A stretch of DNA of 64,000 bases from assembly GCA_034008185.1 (NCBI GenBank), contig CM067081.1:187943510-188007509 (forward strand), read 5' to 3'. The position numbers and the translations under genes are program-made. Source of the stretch: Gorsachius magnificus. Taxonomy: Eukaryota > Chordata > Aves > Pelecaniformes > Ardeidae. The notes below the pieces were generated by a model. It was not told the origin of the DNA. It saw nothing but the letters and a program-made list of their open reading frames with translations, and made no database searches. Below are positions 51,801 through 64,000 of this stretch, in pieces (positions within the stretch are counted from its first letter, which is position 1; each line of letters starts with the position of its first letter).

Positions 51801-54800
51801 GACCACTGAACTGAATAAGATTGTTTGCATAAGTAAAATGTTTGCACAAATAAATGTTTGTAGAACTAACTATGGAGATTGCAAGAAAAACTGCATCTAA
51901 AGCCAAAATTCAGGAAAGTAAAACCTGTGGGGAGAGGGTATGACAAAGGTAAAGATAAACAAGTGTTCTTGGCAAAAGTGGATGAGAGTGGATGTCTTAA
52001 GACTCGGGAGATATTTTGAAGATGTTGCTGAAATTGAGGAATTGCCTACTGTAGGTAAAGTCCAATCTACAGCCTTGATTGTTTAATGAAACAGCAAAGC
52101 AGAAGTTCTGCTATTAAGTAATCATCACATGGGTTGTCACTTGTGGGAATCACTGGCGATGCACATTTTTTAATTCCAACTTTTGGACAGGGAAAGTGGG
52201 GAAAAAATGGGTAAGCATACATTCTTTTGGTAATTAGGGTAAGACATGTTTTCCTAGTTTTGCTAAGAGTAGGAATTGGCTTTGTATTTTGGGTACAGCA
52301 CAGATATTCCTGCGGTACTGCCATTTCACCCTTTAGGTGTCCTGTAAACAGAAATGGTACCAATTTTGCTTAACAACAGTCATAAGAAACCAGAGTAGCT
52401 CTAAAGGGTGTAATAAAACTATTCAGAATTTCATTCTGAGTTAGATAAATATCATTTCATGGTTGTGACCAAGATATCAAACCCTGCGTTTAGTTACGCT
52501 AATGTGGGTCCATGCCATTTACCCAGAAATGAGGTATTATGTGGCTCTGAGCTTGCACAGAACCTGCCTGTACTTTGTTAAATATTTATAAATTGCGTAT
52601 TAACATCAGCACTTAAATATTGTTATGAATACTTATTAAGGTCACTTTCATCAGTGTGTGTGTGTCCCTCTGTGAGAGGTCTGGTCTTTATTTTTATTGA
52701 TGTAAGGTTTTGTCTTTCTGGGCTTAGGCAGAAAGATGATGAGCGTACACCTGCTGGTGTACCGGGCAATAATGTAGTCTATTATTTAAACATGATCTTA
52801 TTGGCAAGCACGTTGGTTTTGTTTTATTAAAATTCCAACACTTCACATTTTTATTAATCACTTTCCCACTCCTTCTATTCACTTGTATTCTGATGCCTGT
52901 GCTCCGGTACCCATAGCAACACTTGTTAATGCTAATGAAACTGCAACATCCTAAGCTCCCCGACAGAGCAGCCCTGTTAAATATGGCTATTAAGCACAGT
53001 TGTATTTCTGTTAGTTCCAGCTCCCAGCAGACACCTGCTCTATAGAAACTCTATCCTGAGATATTAGGATTTGGTAACTCACAGCTTTTCTTAAAACTGT
53101 CACTTGACTGGAGTAAAATTCTCATATTCACAGACAGCGGATGCTACAGAATATGTACGGTTTCTGTAAAACTGACAAGGTTTAGCTGTAGGATTAAGTA
53201 CTCTTTTGAAGTGCTCATTTGCATTCAATGAAAAACTGGGCAGGGTTGAGGCTGACTGATCTTGGGGGAAGCTACAGGGTGCATTGTCTCCTAGAGCTCA
53301 TGGACATTTTAACTAAATATCATTCATAGTGCATTAACAAGCAGAAGTAATAGCTAAATAATTTCTCATGAACTCAGACTCAATGATAATTTAACTTAAT
53401 AGACCTACTTGAGTGCTTTAATCTAGAGAGCTAGGAAATTGTTGTGTACATTGATTCTTCTTTCACTAAGGAACGTATTTGCATGTAGTATTGGTGAGGA
53501 TGATGACAGGGTGGTTTATTTCCATTATTCTGAGGGGCTTTTTCTGAATACTGTTTATTTGGCAAGTCATTAGTCATCCATCTTTCATACTCCAGAAAAC
53601 AAAAGAAAAATCCTGTAATCGGTATAAAATCTCTTCCAAGAATATGACCACAAATTAGGGAATGCTGCTGTGCCAACAAATAGATGCTGCAGTGCCAAGG
53701 CTGCAAAACAGGGCGGCTGTCACGTGTGTTTCAAGTGTCAAGCTGGTGCTTCTCGATATTCTTTTTCATTATAGCTCAAAAAAACTTGAATACTAGACAA
53801 AGCTTTAAAACTACTCATTTCCTGAAGAGTTTTACATGCAGCACTGTTTTGTGCAGAATTACCTATAGGAATGCAGCTTGGTTCCCTAATGTACCATATC
53901 TGGGGGGTTGGTCATTTTGATAACTAAATGATTTTGCCATTGAATCAGCATGAGCTTGGGGGAGGGTGCTCAGCCTTTCTGTTTTCCAGCCGGCATCTGT
54001 TACGCTGTTAGTGTGGCGTGCCAGGTTTGCTAGGTGTCTTTTGTTTTCCTGTCATTCTTTCTCTCCTTTGTTCTCTACATGTCTAAAAACCTCAGTCTTC
54101 TATGTGTTGTTTAGACTCCTTTATTTGCCTGTATATCTTTGTTGTGTTCATTTTTGTTTTAGGATTATTTCAAGTTCTTGTGCTAATCTCCTCATAATAT
54201 TAACCAGCTGTATTAATGAGATAATAAACCAGACTTGTTGGTAATGAATTGATTCATTCAACTACTGGATTTAATTAGAAAGACACTTAACATTCCAGCA
54301 GATGTTCTTATTTTATTTCATTATCCTTGTGTTACCAACAGTGGGCTTATAAATATATACTCTGCATGCCTATATTTACATAACACAGTCTTCAACCTAA
54401 AGCCTTGTTGTTATGCCATAAACTGCAAAAGATTACATGAAACCTGTAAATATGTCTTAAGCCAATTTGTATGAATTCCTCTTTCCTCATTTCATTTCTC
54501 AGACTATGTGCAGTCTTGAATTTTCAGAGTATTCTTCATCTGATGATAAAATGTTTAATCTTTTTAAAATGAGTCAGATTTCTTCTTCCCTAGTTAAAAA
54601 CTCTTGTCTTTGGACTTACATGATCTCCTTTCCTTCTGGTCTTGTGACTCTCATTCCTTTTTATCTGGTGGCAAAGCTTCAAAAAGAAGGGTACGAGTGC
54701 CCCTCTCCTCAGCATTCCCTGCAGACTGATTTAGGGAGTTCCTGGCTCAGCTTGCTGGTTGCCTGCTGGAGGGGTCTGCCTCTCCCTGAGCTCTGGCGCT

Positions 54801-57800
54801 GGAGTCACTGCTGCAGGTTGCACCCCAGGGCCAAGCCATGTGAGATAGGAGTTGTAACGGTGATTTCGTTGATCTGAACCCCAGTACCTCCACTTTCCAG
54901 TTAGAGAATGTAATTCATGCAGCAGCGTTCAGCTTGTCCCCAGTTCTAGCCAGAGCACCTAGTTCAGATGTGCAACCGAGAAGAACTGGGCACAACAGCC
55001 TCTTAACTGCATTTAGCACGTTATGTATGCCTATGCTGACAACAGTAGGTTTTGCCAACTGAAGCCAGTGCTGGATGATGTCCTTGTTAGGAAGCACAAT
55101 GATAAATTTTTAGTGTTTTCTTTTCCTCTGTGTGTAATGCTTTTGAAGGAACCTTGCACACTTTGTAAGGCATGGTTATGGTAAAATTACATGGAACAGC
55201 TGTGGCTGTTAAGCTGAGAAGAGAGGAGGAAGCCGAGATGGGAGAGGAAGGTCCTGTTCCATCTTGCTGCTTCTCGCTATGCACTCCTTAGTTTGCTCTT
55301 GCACTTGGTAGACTCTTCTGTGAGCATTTTCAACATTATTGAGCAAAAGAAGTGAGTAGTTCTGTCTGATTAAAGAGCTGAATTGACTCATCAAAGGGTT
55401 TGGCAAGCACAGGAGCCAGCGCAAGCAGAAAGGCAATAGTAGATGGTTAGGAGTGGTAGGATAATGTGGAGAAAGACAGGATAACAAGACATCCCTTCAC
55501 TTCTTGGTGGCCGCAAGCTGTTACACTGAGAACTTTGCCTTTCACGCCTTGCCTTCAAATGCCAAATCTTTCCTTCCTTTTCTTTCTGATACTCACATCT
55601 ATTGTGTTGGCCACAAAATGACACGGCGTATTGCTTTGTGATAATTGCATGTGTGATTGTGCAGGTAGAGTACACCGCCTGTACTGTTATCGTCTGTATT
55701 ATAACTGTGTGGGTGTAACGTTTACTTAATGTGCAAACTAACATTAGAGTTGAGCTGAGAACATTTGCATTTGAAACTAAAAATGTTCCAGTAAGGACAA
55801 TGAATCCATTTTGAGCCTGTTGCTTCATTAGCTGTGAAGATTAACAAGTCTATATTATAAAAACACTCAACATGAAATAAAGCCATATAATTTCTGTTAC
55901 AGGCAGCCTTTTTTCATTTTATTTTATCACTGTTGTAATGGTATGTAGAGTTCTGGTGCAGGGATCAGGATTCTATTGCACTTGGTATGCTATGGGTCCT
56001 TGTAACAAAAAAATGTGCTTATTCTAGTATTGAAAGTAATTTGTGTAATCCAAATCATTTTCTGTACCTTCTCATCGTCAAATGTCTTCAAAGTATTCAT
56101 TTTATTTTCTCCTGGAGAACTGAGTATACTTCTTAGTCTTTGTTTTCAAAGAATATAGTCCTCTAGTCTTTTCTTTCTATTTATCTACATTTTTTTTGCT
56201 CTGAATTAGATGTAAAAGACCACAGTTTTACCTGTCCTGTTAAAGGTTGAACATGGTGTCAGCTGTCAATTCTGTGAATGAGAGAGGTTATTTTCTCTAG
56301 TTCCTGAGTTCAGTGGGCTTTCTGTGAAGCCTTTGGGATATCTGTTTGCATAACAGTTGTGCTTTTTTCCATTAGGCAGAGGAGAAAAACTCAGGGGTGA
56401 CGGGGTGATTTGGCAGAAACTTAATGGATGGATTTTATAGGGCTCTGTTCTCACAGGGAGCGAGGTCCTGTGCTGTTCACCACAGACACAAATAGGAAGG
56501 GGGTTAGGTGATAAATTTTGCTGTTAATACACTTTTTTTTTTCCAAGTGGTAAGCAGGAGGGCTGGCCAGCTGAAGCACTGTGGAAGAATCTCATGGTAT
56601 TTGAGTGAACTGGACAAAAAAAGTGCTATTCAGTGTTAACAAATGCAGAGTAACACACATGGGAGTGAACATGAAGAGTACGTCCACTGTCTTGTACATT
56701 AACACCTGATTCACAACTTCACTGAGACTCTCAAGTCACTGAAGATAATTGAGTGGTTAACTCAATGATCCTAAAAGCAAGCAAAGTGCTAGGAATAAAA
56801 AAGAAATAGAGAAGAGACGGAGGAAAAACTGCAGTGATTTAGAAATCCATTTTCTTCCACACCTGGGGTATTTTCAAACCTCAGCACACCAAGAAGGGTA
56901 GAGTAGACCTAGCCAAGAGATGAACAAGGGCAACAAGGAATGAAAGACCATTAGGAGAACGTGAACTGTTGCTGCTGGGTTTTTGTAGGTGTTAAAGACC
57001 AACAGTTTCAAACGGTGCTGAAACAAATCTATGGGAAAAAGAAAGCCATTAAATGCTGCTGAACTCAGGCACATGTACAGCCTGTGACTTAGACTCTCCA
57101 CCCTCAGATTTCTGGAAGACTGTGCTATTTGTGTGACTGCTGTTTGTTTACCCTGTTTTTATACACTTCCCTAGGTAATTGCCCCTGTCAGCCAGGGCAC
57201 TTGCACTAGGTGGATGCTTAAGCTGACCCTGTGAAGTCATTCTTGTGACAGTACATTTTTAGAAAAAGCTCACTGGTTTTCCCTCATTTTCAAGTGCCTC
57301 CGCATGTGGGAGTCCTGGTGGAGTCAGAGAACTCGATCTGAGTGTTTTTATTTCCCTGTTAGCCCTTAGCTGTGCTTTAGTTAACAGCTTTTCTTCAGTA
57401 CCTATGGCCACTCTGCTCCAAATACAGCATCAAAATTAGCTGCTTTTGCAGAGATTTCAGTAATATGCTTAGCTTTATTTGTACTGCTTTGATGTTTGTG
57501 TTATGTGTTAGTCCATTAAGTGCTACGCTAAAGGCTGTGCATCTTTGTTCAGCTCTGTGCATTTATTCTCTTGTTCAGTGTTTCTTGCAGCAGATGAGTA
57601 AAATTTTTCATGGATTCTTTTTTCCCTCACCTCCTCCTTTAAGTGCCTTTGAAGTAAATTGCATAAGCTTCTGCAATTGCCACACTGGTCCAGTAGTCTG
57701 TATGTAAAGTTCTTTTTTAGTATTAGCTACTCTGGGCAGGAAAAAAAAATCTTCACCCCAGTTCGTTCCTTCCTGCAACTCGCCCCTACAATTAAAGATT

Positions 57801-59217
57801 AACAGCTCTGTTCTTCCAGCCCAAACAATTGCTATTCCTGGGTACTCGTGCTAAATAACTGTTGGCTCCTTGCCTATGCTGAGTAGCAGTTCCTGCCACA
57901 CACACCTATCTTTTGAAAGTTGGTTTGTTGAGGCAGATAGGCACTTGTTTATTTGGACTTCTAAATGTTTAAATAGGTCATTGCAAGAGGCCTAAACCAA
58001 AACCGAACAAAAAGCAGTGTAGCTGCTTACTGGGCACAGCTGAACTGGCTGACAGAGTATCTTCTGAGTTCTCTTGGCATCCCTGCGAGTCAGCAATTGC
58101 GAAGGAAATTAAGTTGCTCTACTTTTCTCAGTAAAGATGCTTTAATGATTCTTCAGGCTACAAACTAGCACTGACTGTAAGAACGCACAAACCATTGTAA
58201 CGGGTACCTTGCAGGGAACATCAGTTTTGCCTGGGAGAGCTGACCCTGCCGTGAGAATTGCTCTAGGACTTAGTGTAGCAGCTGCTGTTCTTAAAGTAGG
58301 AAAAAATGAAACAGTTTATACAATGCCAGGTTAATAAAGAAATGTCTCGGGGAAGGGATTGGGCTGAAGTGCAGGTAGAATGATGAGAGGAAGAATGTTA
58401 GATGGTCAACAGCAGTTGTATTGCACCGGGTAATGCCATGCTCTGTGTGCTGCCACCTCTCCACGCTGCTTTGTTTTATGGGATAAACTGAATTCGGCGT
58501 AGCCTGACCATCAGTCTTCAGCCAACTCGCTGCCTTTCCAGGAAGTTTTATTTTTCAAATATCCTAAGTAGAAGCCTCAGCAGTTGTGCCGGGCAGATAA
58601 TGTTGTTTCAGGGGCAGCACGGAACTGATGAAGCCATATTTCCTACGGTTTTGTACCTTTTCCCACCTGTGGCTCCCAGTAGCTCCAGCTTACCCTCATC
58701 GGGCAGCCATCGGCACACGTTGTGCCTGCTCTGGAGCACTGCATGTCCACGCTGGCTGGCTTAACAGCATGTGTGATGGACAGCAGAGCCCCGGTCCCCT
58801 CTCTGTGCCCCTTCCTTTACCTGAAATTTATCACAAAACTTTTAGGAATTTCCCAGGTCCATCTCTGAAACTGCAGCCCTTCTTTGGTTATTTCAGAGTC
58901 TTGGCGGAGGATGGGGGGCAGAGCACTGCTTCATTAGTTTATTTTTCTGGGAAAAAAGCTAAATGGCTATGATCTTTAAAATTATTTTTCAAATTTTCCA
59001 TGTGGATAAGTTACCAAATTACCAAATTTGATGTGCTTGCCAATATATAGTACATATATGTGAATTTTGAAGGGTGAAAATTGTCATACGTTGATTCTTC
59101 TATCTGATAAATATTGTTTATTAAACTTCCTTTAACCTTACACATTTTAAAATTCCTGTGTGACAAAATAATAGGTTTGGGAGAAGGCCTTTTTCTTAAA
59201 TCTTTAGATATCTTCAG
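51801..59217. other. Non-coding, presumed ZNF277 intron 1
   Basis: About 7.4 kb of AT-rich sequence. The longest frames (55391-55828 minus, 145 codons; 54467-54877 plus, 136 codons) show no family resemblance. No RNA genes or classified repeats were seen. Confidence 0.55.
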
Positions 59218-59456
59218 AAAACAAAACCCAGGAGATTCTGTCTGAACATTAGGGAACACCTTTTTCTCTGTGGGGGTGACTGAGCACTGGCATAGGTTGT
59301 CCAAGGAGGCTATGGAGCCTTCATCCTTGGAGATACTTGAAAGCTGCCTGGACATGGTCCCAGACAACTGGCTCTAGGTGGCCCTGCTTGAGCAGGGGGA
59401 TTGGACCAGATGACCTCCAGAGGTCCCTTCCAACCTCAGCCATTCTGTGATTCTGC
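59218..59456 (+). mobile_element. CR1 LINE, diverged 3' end
   Basis: GGAGATTCTGTCTGAACATT, TGAGCACTGGCATAGGTTGT, GGATTGGACCAGATGACCTC and CCTTCCAACCTCAGCCATTC, then TGTGATTCTG, follow the 3' part of a CR1 element in order. It covers the end of ORF2 and the tail, and is more diverged than the other copies. The 5' side is truncated and fades near 59218. Confidence 0.9.
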
Positions 59457-60713
59457 GAAAATTTCATTTCTTTACAAAGGTGTTCATGTGACTGCAGGAA
59501 TCCAGAGGCATGGAGTTTATTCTCCTGATGCACAAGTTAACTTCCTATCACAACAGTCAAGGAGACCCACGATGTTTTCTTTTCAGCTTTTGTCCTCAGA
59601 GTGCAGGAACTACTGGGGAGCTTTTTCTCTTTGCTTTTACTTTCCTTTTGCTATCCAAAATTGACATAGCTAAAATCGAAGATACATATTGAAATTGGCA
59701 TTTGCTTCCAAGGTAAACCCTTACCAAAGTCTGAGATAAGATTTGTTTGGAAAATTAACACTGTGGTTTATTTCTGGACAACTGGAATTTGATCAGGCTA
59801 ACGGGGCCAGCTGTTGAAATCTGTTGGTCGCACAGTGTTTCTTAATGAATTACACTAATTTATACCTGCGGAAGAGCTTACGAATTTACACTGCTATTGT
59901 TTAAATGGGGACACACACACATGTAGCCTGGGTCAGTCTGCTTGTTTGCAACACTACCGCAGTACTGTGCAATCCACCCACTTGTTGAACTACAACCACA
60001 GCAGGCCTGGAGAGCATCTGCGCGCTGGCGTTTGAGCAACCTGCGTCTGACTGGTGCGGTGTAGGGCAACCACGGCGCGTTGACCTTTCCACGCGGGGCA
60101 TGGCTGGCCCCTCCTCAACATCGGTACAGTTCGGAAGTGTGTCAGTGGGCATCAGCTTCCATGTGGCAGTAGTCTTTATCAAGAACAGGCTTTTCCTTTG
60201 TCACAGAAAGTAAGTGAGATGCTGATGGAAAAAAAAGGCAAGGCAAATGCATACAGACCTTCAACAGTCAATGAGAAAATGACAGAAGTATTGTGCAATC
60301 AATAAAAGTATAATTGGGAGAAATCAACATACAAAACAGTTTGTGCTGTACAGTCTGAAGCCTTCCTGGTAGCATAAGGAATGTGGCAAGGAGAGTAGCT
60401 TCATTCATATCAACAGGTAGACTAGGTAGTGAGAGGAAAAGTAGGTTTCTCATCATAAAATAGTAATAGTAATAAGCAGAGAACTTGTGTCTGTTTGACT
60501 TGGTGTCAGCAGGGAGTTTCAGTTGTAGCAGGTACTGGTGAACTGTCCCGTGCTAACCTCCCACTGTCCTTGGAAATCATGCAGTCAACTTGCTTCCATG
60601 CACCTCGTTGCTGGCATGGTCCTTGCAACAAAACTGGGACCCAACAAAACAGGTTTTACATGTACTGCCTAAAAGTACTCCAAGTGATCTAGATTTATTC
60701 ACTTAGTCAAAAT
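59457..60713. other. Non-coding, end of presumed ZNF277 intron 1
   Basis: Mostly AT-rich with a small CpG-containing patch near 60010-60110. No exon recognised. Confidence 0.55.
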
Positions 60714-60755
60714 AATTTATTTATTTATTTGTTTGTTTGTTTGTTTATTTATTTT
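60714..60755 (+). repeat. TTTA/TTTG tetranucleotide microsatellite at the ZNF277 exon 2 acceptor
   Basis: Repeated TTTA, then TTTG, then TTTA units run directly into the splice acceptor TTTTAG (AG at 60756-60757). The T-rich repeat therefore serves as the polypyrimidine tract of the exon. Confidence 0.85.
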
Positions 60756-60757
60756 AG

Positions 60758-60956
60758 ATACAGAGTGTATTTTGGAGCCTCTGTCTCTGCCAGAAAGTCC
60801 AGGTGGTGTTGCTGCTGCAGAAAGTTCTCCCTACGTGCCTTGTATTTTCTGCAAAGAATGCTATCTCTTAGCAGAACAAAACCAGCTCCTGAAGCACATG
60901 ATTATTGAACACAAGCTCGTCATAGCAGATGTGAAACTCGTTGCAGATTTTAGAAG
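60758..60956 (+). CDS. ZNF277: ZNF277 coding exon 2 (first zinc-finger region)
   Basis: The exon is bounded by TTTTAG at 60757 and the donor GTAAGG at 60957. It starts in phase 1 (second base of a codon) and ends two bases into an arginine codon. The 65 complete codons read TECILEPLSLPESPGG, a short variable stretch, then VPCIFC and LLKHMIIEHKLVIADVKLVA with DFRR at the end. This matches ZNF277 as I know it. The segment CIFC...HMIIEH gives a C-x2-C-x14-H-x4-H finger, with a longer middle than the classic x12. ZNF277 is a nuclear and cytoplasmic C2H2 protein reported to bind ribosomal protein uS5 and to act with Polycomb group proteins at the Ink4a/Arf locus. The next exon (YILYW-type in mammals) is beyond the window, and the first exon is uncertain. 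Confidence 0.95.
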
Positions 60957-62479
60957 GTAAGGGCTATATTGTTTAAGATGAGTGTGTATGTGTGCAGGTA
61001 TTATAGAAAGCTTCAGAAAACTAGAGATCATCTTTTTGAAATACTTTAAAAAGCAGTAGGGTGTTGTGGGAGGATTTTTATTACTTTTTTGAGGAGCTTT
61101 TTGTTGCTGGACTGTAAGGTTGTTTTCCCATTCCTCTCCCACTCCCCAGCCATTAGATGTTGCTGGGACCAGGGGACTCAGTATCAGAATACAGGGCAAT
61201 TCCTACATTAGACGTTCTTTGACATACCCTAGGGATTTCTCAGGTCCTTTCACTAATCAACAAGATGCGTACAAGCTAGAAAGCTGTTTATTCTGTAAAG
61301 CACTTTCTAGACAATCAACTCTCCTAATTTTGGGGTTTATTCATCTGGGACAAGAGTATTTCTTCCACCATATAATGTCTGCTAAAGCTGTGTATTGTAC
61401 GCAGAAGCTGCTCGGTACAGGATCTCTCAGATTCTGGGATGAAATTCATTTGCCCTATTTTAAGGATGCCAGTATTTCCCAATAGAAATCGCATTTAATC
61501 CTTAACCATGCTTTACCGTACTGTGATCTACATACAACTGTGACTCCTTCTACAGCTGTGTCATTGATCATCTCAGCAGGGTCACACTGCCTTTCTCTTA
61601 ACTTCCTTCAGTGGCTGGCATGGCCCCAGCTGGCTCGTAGCTTCAGAGGCTCGGCGCTTGCTTGGCATTTTGCTTTCACACACAGCAATGTATGGGCCAG
61701 GCGCTAGGCTAGATGGTACCTGCCAGTTTGTAGGTAGTTCTGTTGCGGTGTTTAAATGTTAGCTGGATAATTTCTCAACTAAAAGGAGTTTTCTGGTAGG
61801 TCTTCTGTGACTAGTTACTCAGCCAAAGCCAGTAACTTGTGTTTATCAAGATGCAAAAAAAAGAAGAAATATTAAGATGAAATTTAGGAGGAGAAATGTA
61901 AGCCATATAAAGCCTTATTCAGATGTATGAGCTTAATGTTGCTTAAAATTGAAAACTGATACTTGTTTTTGTTTGGTTTTATGCTGAAAGCAGGCAGAAC
62001 GAGAACGCAGTGTTCTTTGGAGGTAATGCTAGTTTCCTCAGATAAATAAAGGGATCAGAGCTGCTCAGTCATGGACCGCCAGTTTAAGTGTGCTTGGGGG
62101 ATTATTCGCTGTTAATAGAAATGTATTTTAAAATCACCTTTTCAAGAAAATGTCCATTTAGATTCTTTTTGCTGCTAATGCAATTGGAAGGTAGCCAAAT
62201 GTTACAGAAAGTTGCCCCGGGATGTGAAATGTTGGAGTTGTTACTCTGAAGTGTGCCTTCTCTTATTTGCTGTACTGAATATCAGAAAAATAGTCCAATA
62301 CTATGCACTAAAAAAAAAAAGGAAGTATAATCTGAAGTGTTAAACTCAAGTGTGGAAAAAACAGGGAAACAACTATGAAAACATAGTATTTTTTTAATAC
62401 TTAGCAATGAGTTACAATAATTTCTTGACAGAGCTACAAGAAGTGGAGAATCCAGAGAAGAGCAATGCTAATGGAAAAC

Positions 62480-62505
62480 TTTTTTTTTTTTTTTTTTTTT
62501 TTTTT
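62480..62505 (+). repeat. T26 homopolymer
   Basis: An uninterrupted run of 26 T. It could be the reversed poly-A tail of a retrocopy on the minus strand, but the sequence beyond it (62506 on) shows no recognisable gene or minus-strand AATAAA signal. Confidence 0.9.
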
Positions 62506-62763
62506 CACCTGGAAGAATAAAGATAAGTTGGCATTAGGGCAAGAGGAAGAGAGAAGGGGAATAAGCTTCCACTTCATGACTGGATGTGAATCACTCAGGG
62601 CACTGATCACTCATTCTCTCTCCATGGAACTATGACCAAGCATTGGCTTTATTTGATCATTAATTATTAGGGTTAAGTCTTATGATACGAAATCCCTTAA
62701 CAGTAAGCTTCATGGCACAGTTATGGTTAGGTGGGTTTGTCTGAATCACGTTCATTTATTTCA

Positions 62764-62802
62764 GTGCAGGGGGCAGACTAAATAACATCTTGAAATCCCT
62801 TC
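62764..62802 (+). repeat. Possible CR1 3' end remnant
   Basis: GCAGGGGGCAGACTAAATAA and CATCTTGAAATCCCTTC parallel the CR1 tail GCAGGGGGATTGGACCAGATGACCTCCAGAGGTCCCTTC seen at 59.4 kb. Only about 37 bases match, so the call is weak. Confidence 0.35.
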
Positions 62803-64000
62803 ATTTGCACAATGATGTGCTACAAGCTTGAGGATGACTTACTCTGGAAGACTTGCTGTTCTGCGTAGCAGCAAGACTGTTTCATTGTGCATTATAAACA
62901 GTGGAGTAGACGGGGGACAACAAAACGTTTACCTCTTGCTTACTGGCATCTAATGATGCCTCTGAATGAGCTTCAGCCGTGCATGCTGGCTTTGCTGTGC
63001 TTAGCTGTCCGCTGTACCGGAGGTTAATCCTCTCCATGTCAAAAGTTAGCAGAAACAAGTATGTGCTGATTCCTTAGCTGCTGCAGCTGAAGTCCTCATA
63101 TGGTAGGCGATGGTAAGTAAAGGTAATATGCACCACCATGGGATGTGACAGCTGTGGCAAGTAAATTTTTAGATTCAACAAGTATTAAAAGCTACAAGTA
63201 TTTAAAAACGCCCTCATAATAATGATACCTGATTTTTTATGATTCTTTTCCTAATTTGATAGCATGTCAATAGGAAGCTGTCGTTGAATAGTTAGCCTTT
63301 ACCTTACCAACTTTCACATGATATATATCACACGTGAGTCATAAGGATAAATATAAGCATGCACTTAGGCATTTTCAGATTTATTTTTTTTTATAGCAAG
63401 ATTCTGAATAATCAGCACAAGGATTGCTTGGCTCCCTTCATCCTATAATTGAAGGTGATGATTTCTTCTTGGTTAGACAGTAGCTTCTAGTTCAGTGGGA
63501 ACCTAATCTCAGTTGTGGGTCTGCTAATGCTGCTATAATACAGTGATAGTACAATAATGTTTCTAAACAGCTGTAGCTGATGGGCTAAACCTTCAAGATG
63601 TGTTTAGGGCTCTCCATATCCTGTCTGCTATCCCACCCCCAGGTGCTTGGGGGACTTCATTTTTCTGTCTTTCTAGTTGTCTGCCAAGCTGCAGCTTTCA
63701 CTGTAACTCCACAGGAGACCTGCCAAAACCTCACTTTTGACAAGTTGGTGTTTTTACTGAGTTTCAGGTTCCTGCCTACATCTTGCAGAAGACAGACCAC
63801 AATATTTTGGGAATTTGAGAGTACTCTGCAGTGTATCTCTTCAGTAAAGTCACATCTGAGTGGCATTTCTGTCTGAAGATGTGAATAGGTCACAGTGTTT
63901 ATGTAAAGCTTAGTGCAAGTCTGTCTTACTGAGTTCTTCACTTTGACAGGATGGTTAAGCCCAGTCTTAATAAAGCTGAATGAATTTAATGAATTGGAAA

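Larger units (their letters stand above)
60957..64000 (+). other. ZNF277: ZNF277 intron following exon 2 (partial)
   Basis: No match to the next ZNF277 coding segment appears up to the right edge. The 121-codon frame at 61120-61485 is not ZNF277 and has no known relative. A T26 run and a faint CR1 remnant are listed separately. Confidence 0.75.

Noticed and set aside
50532..51830. 432-codon minus-strand frame as a possible host gene
   Set aside because: It is the CR1 reverse transcriptase with its catalytic motifs and tail; a retrotransposon, not a host gene.
61120..61485. 121-codon plus-strand frame after ZNF277 exon 2
   Set aside because: Does not match the expected ZNF277 continuation and shows no splice-site or domain support.

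Overview
The window looks like bird nuclear DNA. It is mostly AT-leaning, intron-like sequence carrying seven clear CR1 (chicken repeat 1) LINE copies with the avian 3' ends (ATTCTATG-type tails), plus one avian LTR-like repeat cut by the left edge. The two genes recognised are vertebrate: DOCK4 on the minus strand and ZNF277 on the plus strand. They sit head to head across one CpG island, the same arrangement as on human chromosome 7q31. The species cannot be fixed further from sequence alone.

Layout. 1-37886 is intron 1 of DOCK4, read right to left; no second DOCK4 exon was recognised in it. It holds the LTR-like repeat (1-641), a large imperfect inverted repeat with arms of about 220 bp (4883-5103 and 5608-5825), a decayed CR1 (14606-15355), a tRNA-like SINE remnant (about 21592-21670), an isolated GC-rich block (26430-26775), a polypurine tract (28966-29040), two ancient repeat remnants, and a compact hairpin (35676-35726). 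37020-38780 is the CpG island. It carries DOCK4 exon 1 (start codon 37923-37921, donor at 37886), a TATA-like box for DOCK4, three ZNF143-like motifs, and a strand-composition switch between the two genes. From about 38268 to 60757 lies the presumed first intron of ZNF277, with five CR1 copies. One of them is a 1.7-kb copy with a 432-codon reverse-transcriptase reading frame (50066-51800). A further, more diverged CR1 3' end lies at 59218-59456. ZNF277 coding exon 2 is 60758-60956, and the rest to 64000 is its next intron.

The two genes share a promoter region but have unrelated jobs as far as is known. DOCK4 is a guanine-nucleotide exchange factor for Rac-type GTPases; ZNF277 is a C2H2 zinc-finger protein. 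Only 37 bp of DOCK4 coding sequence and 199 bp of ZNF277 coding sequence are confidently visible. I found no new gene system. The most notable unexplained items are the inverted repeat at 4.9-5.8 kb, the absence of an obvious ATG-bearing first exon for ZNF277, and the GC-rich block at 26.4 kb.
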